Positions 60,214 through 64,000 of a stretch of 64,000 nt of DNA are shown one piece after another (the stretch's first letter is position 1; each line of letters opens with the position of its first letter). A model generated the notes under the pieces. The model had not been told where the DNA came from, ran no database searches, and saw only the letters and a program-made list of their open reading frames with translations. The translations under genes were made by a program, and so were the position numbers. The stretch is from Algivirga pacifica (GTDB lineage Bacteria > Bacteroidota > Bacteroidia > Cytophagales > Flammeovirgaceae): assembly GCF_039543525.1 (NCBI RefSeq), contig NZ_BAABJX010000036.1, positions 1-64,000 of the forward strand, in the 5' to 3' direction.

Positions 60214-63200
60214 ATGAATTCACAACACCACCACTTCCTTTTCGGTAATTACCGGAAATTGATTGCGCTCATCGCAATCCTGTTTTCTGCCCTGCCACTA
60301 TGGGCACAAACGACGCATTCCATTCAGGGAACGATCTCCGACGAATCAGGCATTAGTGTACCCGGTGCCAGTATTCAGGTAAAAGGAACGACCCAAGGTA
60401 CCGTAACCGATATGAATGGTCATTTCCAACTTAACCTGAATAGTGAAACAGCAACACTGTTGGTATCTTTTATCGGCTACTTATCACAAGAAGTAACCGT
60501 TACTCCTCAACAAACACGCTTTGATATCACACTTAAAACAGATATCCAGCAACTGGAGGAGGTCGTAGTCATTGGTTATGGTACACAAAAGAAAAGTGAC
60601 CTGAGTAGTGCGGTCTCTACGGTAAAAGCGGAGGAAGCGAATAAACTAGCCGCAGCCTCTCCGGCTCAAATGCTACAGGGACGTACTTCTGGCGTTTCCG
60701 TTATTAGTGGTAGTGCTCCGGGCGCTGCTCCTTACATCAAGATTAGAGGATTAAGCTCTTTTGGTGATGTACAGCCACTATATGTAATTGATGGTATTCC
60801 AGGTGGAGATATTTCGATGCTTTCACCAGATGACATTGCTTCTTTTGAAATCCTGAAAGACGGTGCAGCGGCTGCCATCTATGGTTCATTGGCTGCCAAT
60901 GGTGTAGTCTTGATTACCACCAAGTCCGGTAAGAACAACCAACCTACCCGCGTTGATGTCAACCTTTATGCTGGTATACAGGAAGCTGCTGCTCATTTCC
61001 CTATGGCCAATGCACAGGAATGGTATAATATTCTGGAGCAATCTTATAATAATTCTATTGCTGACGGTGCGCTAACAGAAGCAAACAAACCACTTTACCT
61101 TCAAGCAGGTTCTGGCTTTGATCTAAGCAACTATGCCGATACTGACTGGCAACAAGAAACCTTGAGACAAGGTCGTATCCAAAACTACTCCGTAGGTATT
61201 TCAGGAGGTAGCGAAAATTCCAACTATAACCTGTCCATGAACTACTTTGATCAGGAAGGAGTAGTGATTAACACTGGAAGCAAGCGCTATAATTTCCGTT
61301 ATAAATCTTCTTTCGAAAAAGGGAACCTGAAAGTCTCTCCAAATATCTTCTACAGTCACCAAACGACTGCACACAACACGATTCGTATGGCTTATATGCT
61401 ACGTTCGTTACCAGTAGTGTCGGTCTATGACGATAGTAAAGAATCAGGGTATGGCTACCTGAATGAATTTGGAATCCGAAGTGGCGCCAACCCGGTAGGA
61501 CAATCAGACATCATCCGCAACAACAGTACGCGTGATCAGCTACAAGCTAACTTAGGCTTGCAGTACAAGCTTTCTGACAGTTTCCGTCTGATTGGTAATG
61601 CCGGTTATGGAAAGTCTTTCTATAAAAACCGTTACTTCTTCCCTAAGTATACCTTAGCCTCTGATACACGCCGTGAGGACCCTTACCTAAGCGAAACACG
61701 TTCAGAATGGAGTGAACTAAACTATGACTTTACCGCCAACTACAATACTGAACTTGGCAAGCACTCTATTGGCGCTATGGCGGGTATTGTCGGTTACCGT
61801 TACGATTACCGTAACCTGGACATGAATGTAGTGGGTGGCGCGATCTTCCCTGACTTTGGTGGTTTGGAACCTTCCTTCAACAGCATGCAGGCAGGGGATT
61901 TCCTAGGTGCAGGAGGAATGCAAACGGTTACCCGTTTCAGTGTAATGAGCCGTATCAACTACAACTATGACGATAAGTACTTGCTACAAGCAACCGTTCG
62001 TACTGATGGTTCTTCCAAGTTTGGTGCAAACAACCGTTGGGGTACATTCCCATCTGTATCCGGTGCATGGAAAATCAGTAACGAAGACTTCTTTGAAGGT
62101 GCCAAAGAAGTGGTTAATGAATTAAAGTTCAGAGGCTCTTATGGTATTCTTGGAAGGGAAACGACTTTAGGTGCTTACTCAAGACAGGCATTGGTACAAA
62201 GTGGTTACTGGTACGTATGGAACAACACTCCGATCGGTGGTATAGGGTCTTTTGAGATGGCTAATGCTGACCTGGCATGGGAAGAAGCAGAAACGATTAA
62301 CATCGGTGTAGATGCTGGTTTCTTTGAAGATAAACTATTCGGTACGTTCAACTATTACCAAAACAACTCTCAGGCATTGTTGATGCAAGAGCCTAACACG
62401 CCTATGTCGGCAGGGGTTAGCCCTCCAATTGTCAACCTGGGAACCATCTCAAACCAGGGTATCGAGATTGAGCTGGGTTACAGAGGAGAAGCCGGAGACT
62501 TCCAGTACAGCTTTACAGGGAATATGACAACCATTGACAATAAAGTGGTGGAACTAGGTTCGGAAGAAGGGGTATTACCAGGAGGTGATATTGCCTATAC
62601 CGGAGCACAGACCTTCTCTAAAGTAGGTGCACCTGTTTCCCAGTTCTATATGTTTAAGACCAATGGTGTCTTCCAGTCTCAGTCAGCAATAGATAACTAT
62701 GTAGGTCCGGAAGGAGACCTGATTCAACCGAATGCCAAACCGGGAGATGTGATTTATGTAGACGTGAATGGAGATGGTATTATTGATTCCAATGATATCA
62801 CGGATGTAGGTTCTCCACTTCCTACACTGGAATATGGATTGAATGCCAGCCTAAGCTACAAAGGACTTGACTTATCGCTTTTCTTCCAAGGGGTATATGG
62901 CAACAAGATTCTAAATGTAAATGCTTATGAATCGGAAGCACCTAACTCTGGTTACAACATCGCTTCTAAACTATTGGATGCATGGACACCGGAAAATCCA
63001 ACAAGTACAATTCCTAGAAACGTACAGGTAGACAACAATAACAACTATATGATGTCTGATCGCTTCCTGGAAGATGGCGCTTACCTACGCCTGAAAAACA
63101 TACAGCTAGGCTATACATTACCATCTACCGTATTGGAGAAAGTTCACTTCTCAAAAATGCGTTTCTATGTGAATGCCGATAACCTATGGACATTGACCAA

Positions 63201-63315
63201 CTACCAAGGATTCAATCCTGAACTAGTTCCTGCCAATGCCCTAACACAGGGAATTGATTATGGCAGCTATCCTATGTATCAAACGATCACGGCAGGTATT
63301 CAGGCAACTTTCTAA
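60214..63315 (+). CDS. SusC/RagA-family TonB-linked outer-membrane protein
   Basis: SusC-like proteins import oligosaccharides across the outer membrane using TonB energy. This one has 1033 residues. After the signal peptide (KLIALIAILFSALPLWAQ) come a carboxypeptidase-like domain at about 32-110 (IQGTISDESGISVPGASIQVKGTTQGTVTDMNGHF) and the TonB box region LEEVVVIGYGTQKKSDL. A plug domain with GLSSFGDVQPLYVIDGIPGG, a long barrel and a terminal strand ITAGIQATF follow. All parts of a full-length receptor are present. It is followed 12 bp later by its SusD partner. Confidence 0.96.
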   Translation: MNSQHHHFLFGNYRKLIALIAILFSALPLWAQTTHSIQGTISDESGISVPGASIQVKGTTQGTVTDMNGHFQLNLNSETATLLVSFIGYLSQEVTVTPQQTRFDITLKTDIQQLEEVVVIGYGTQKKSDLSSAVSTVKAEEANKLAAASPAQMLQGRTSGVSVISGSAPGAAPYIKIRGLSSFGDVQPLYVIDGIPGGDISMLSPDDIASFEILKDGAAAAIYGSLAANGVVLITTKSGKNNQPTRVDVNLYAGIQEAAAHFPMANAQEWYNILEQSYNNSIADGALTEANKPLYLQAGSGFDLSNYADTDWQQETLRQGRIQNYSVGISGGSENSNYNLSMNYFDQEGVVINTGSKRYNFRYKSSFEKGNLKVSPNIFYSHQTTAHNTIRMAYMLRSLPVVSVYDDSKESGYGYLNEFGIRSGANPVGQSDIIRNNSTRDQLQANLGLQYKLSDSFRLIGNAGYGKSFYKNRYFFPKYTLASDTRREDPYLSETRSEWSELNYDFTANYNTELGKHSIGAMAGIVGYRYDYRNLDMNVVGGAIFPDFGGLEPSFNSMQAGDFLGAGGMQTVTRFSVMSRINYNYDDKYLLQATVRTDGSSKFGANNRWGTFPSVSGAWKISNEDFFEGAKEVVNELKFRGSYGILGRETTLGAYSRQALVQSGYWYVWNNTPIGGIGSFEMANADLAWEEAETINIGVDAGFFEDKLFGTFNYYQNNSQALLMQEPNTPMSAGVSPPIVNLGTISNQGIEIELGYRGEAGDFQYSFTGNMTTIDNKVVELGSEEGVLPGGDIAYTGAQTFSKVGAPVSQFYMFKTNGVFQSQSAIDNYVGPEGDLIQPNAKPGDVIYVDVNGDGIIDSNDITDVGSPLPTLEYGLNASLSYKGLDLSLFFQGVYGNKILNVNAYESEAPNSGYNIASKLLDAWTPENPTSTIPRNVQVDNNNNYMMSDRFLEDGAYLRLKNIQLGYTLPSTVLEKVHFSKMRFYVNADNLWTLTNYQGFNPELVPANALTQGIDYGSYPMYQTITAGIQATF

Positions 63316-63327
63316 ACTTCGAACAAT

Positions 63328-64000
63328 ATGAAACTATACAATAAATTATTCGCGTCATTCTTTCTGGTATTCAGTCTAGTCTCCTGTGACAGCTATCTGG
63401 AGCAAGTATCTCCGGATCAGCCTACAACAGATCAAACATGGGTAAGCTACGAAGCCGCCGAAAAATATATGGCCAGTACTTATTCTTATATGCAAGCCAA
63501 TGGATGGCGTTATCATGAGTATTTTTATTTACCACAAAACTTCAGAGCAGATGATATACACCCTGAGTATGGGACAACAGCATGGAGTTATCTGGGGCGT
63601 ATTGTAGGCTTTAACAATACGGCTTCTGATGGTGTCCCTTCTGTAATGTGGTACTACTGGTACAAGGGCATTAAGTTGTCTAATGACTTAATAAAAAATG
63701 TGCCGGAAATGGACGTCTTGACAGAAGAGGAAAAAGAAAGTATGGTAGCAGAAGCACGTTTTCTTCGTGCATGGTACCACTTCAACCTATTGAAAAACTT
63801 CCATGAGATTGTACTGGTCACAAAAGTAGCTGAAACTCCTAGTGAGTTACAGTTGCCAGGTAGTAGTAAGGAAGCCGTTTATCAGCAACTTGAAGAAGAC
63901 CTTTCTTATGCTGCCCAGCATCTTCCAGCACAGTGGGAAGATGCTTACTGGGGCAGGGCTACTGCCAATGCCGCAAATGCTTACCTAGGAAAAATTCTTT
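63328..64000 (+). CDS. SusD/RagB-family outer-membrane lipoprotein (cut by the window end)
   Basis: The ATG at 63328 opens a frame that runs off the window. It encodes 224 residues so far: a lipobox signal (FLVFSLVSC), then the SusD N-terminus YLEQVSPDQPTTDQTW and the conserved TPR-like segment MVAEARFLRAWYHFNLLKNF. SusD proteins bind glycans on the cell surface and form a lid on SusC. It follows susC by 12 bp and is expected to be co-transcribed. Confidence 0.93.
   Translation, partial: MKLYNKLFASFFLVFSLVSCDSYLEQVSPDQPTTDQTWVSYEAAEKYMASTYSYMQANGWRYHEYFYLPQNFRADDIHPEYGTTAWSYLGRIVGFNNTASDGVPSVMWYYWYKGIKLSNDLIKNVPEMDVLTEEEKESMVAEARFLRAWYHFNLLKNFHEIVLVTKVAETPSELQLPGSSKEAVYQQLEEDLSYAAQHLPAQWEDAYWGRATANAANAYLGKIL

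Overview
This 64 kb window comes from a member of the Bacteroidota, most likely a Cytophagales/Flammeovirga-like marine or soil glider. The evidence is a SusC/SusD pair, TAnnTTTG-type promoter boxes, a MoxR plus PpiC peptidyl-prolyl isomerase block, an infC-rpmI-rplT operon, DUF420 next to a small signal-anchored membrane protein, and moderate-to-low GC with short AT-rich intergenic regions. I cannot name the species.

Layout. 1-430: a tandem tRNA-Asp(GTC) array broken by a 13-N assembly gap. 0.6-29 kb: mostly housekeeping genes: ispE, an NSS transporter, cmk, moxR, a LysR regulator, two periplasmic PPIase genes, a thioredoxin-like protein, infC-rpmI-rplT, an S41 peptidase, a pdxA with an unusual disordered tail, rsmA, dprA, an LRAT-fold protein, a giant NtrY-like histidine kinase, DUF420 and its small neighbour, and mnmE. 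28.6-35.4 kb: a complete Wadjet anti-plasmid defence operon, jetABCD, all on the minus strand. 35.6-45.3 kb: an accessory stretch with two paralogous SEC-C-tailed repeat proteins, a SWIM zinc-finger gene broken by an IS200/IS605 TnpB remnant, a DUF3843-like protein, a pRiA4b ORF-3 family protein, a barrel protein and a methyltransferase. 45.7-52.4 kb: an SLH lipoprotein, two paralogous secreted proteins, a phosphoesterase, an aldo/keto reductase, a two-helix membrane protein and a PII-like small protein. 52.7-64 kb: the start of a polysaccharide utilisation locus: TPR-HTH regulator, GH63-like lipoprotein, GH2 beta-galactosidase, SusC and the first 224 residues of SusD.

The most unusual feature is non-coding. 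The window is studded with composite repeat elements built from interchangeable 11-14 bp mini-hairpins (for example GGAGC-TTC-GCTCC, GGCAC-TGC-GTGCC, GCGGC-TTAC-GCCGC, CCAT-GTA-ATGG), separated by the tag GTTGAG or its complement CTCAAC. The order of modules differs at each site, and the ends are usually closed by long inverted copies. Most of these elements start within about 10 bp of a stop codon, and in three places the stop codon lies inside the repeat. A sister class uses GTTCATAATGTTTAGTTGAG. A 36-bp-arm relative sits between jetC and jetD. There are also two perfect heptanucleotide tandem arrays, two pairs of dispersed direct repeats (about 330 bp and about 80 bp), and a 172-bp nested palindrome.

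How the genes work together. The jet operon should encode an SMC-type complex plus a Toprim nuclease that removes small circular plasmids. The PUL genes should bind, import and hydrolyse an oligosaccharide with beta-galactosyl and probably alpha-linked sugars. The SEC-C/SWIM/pRiA4b/DUF3843 stretch is of unknown function, but it borders the defence operon and carries a mobile-element scar. All assignments come from reading the translated sequence; no database search was run.
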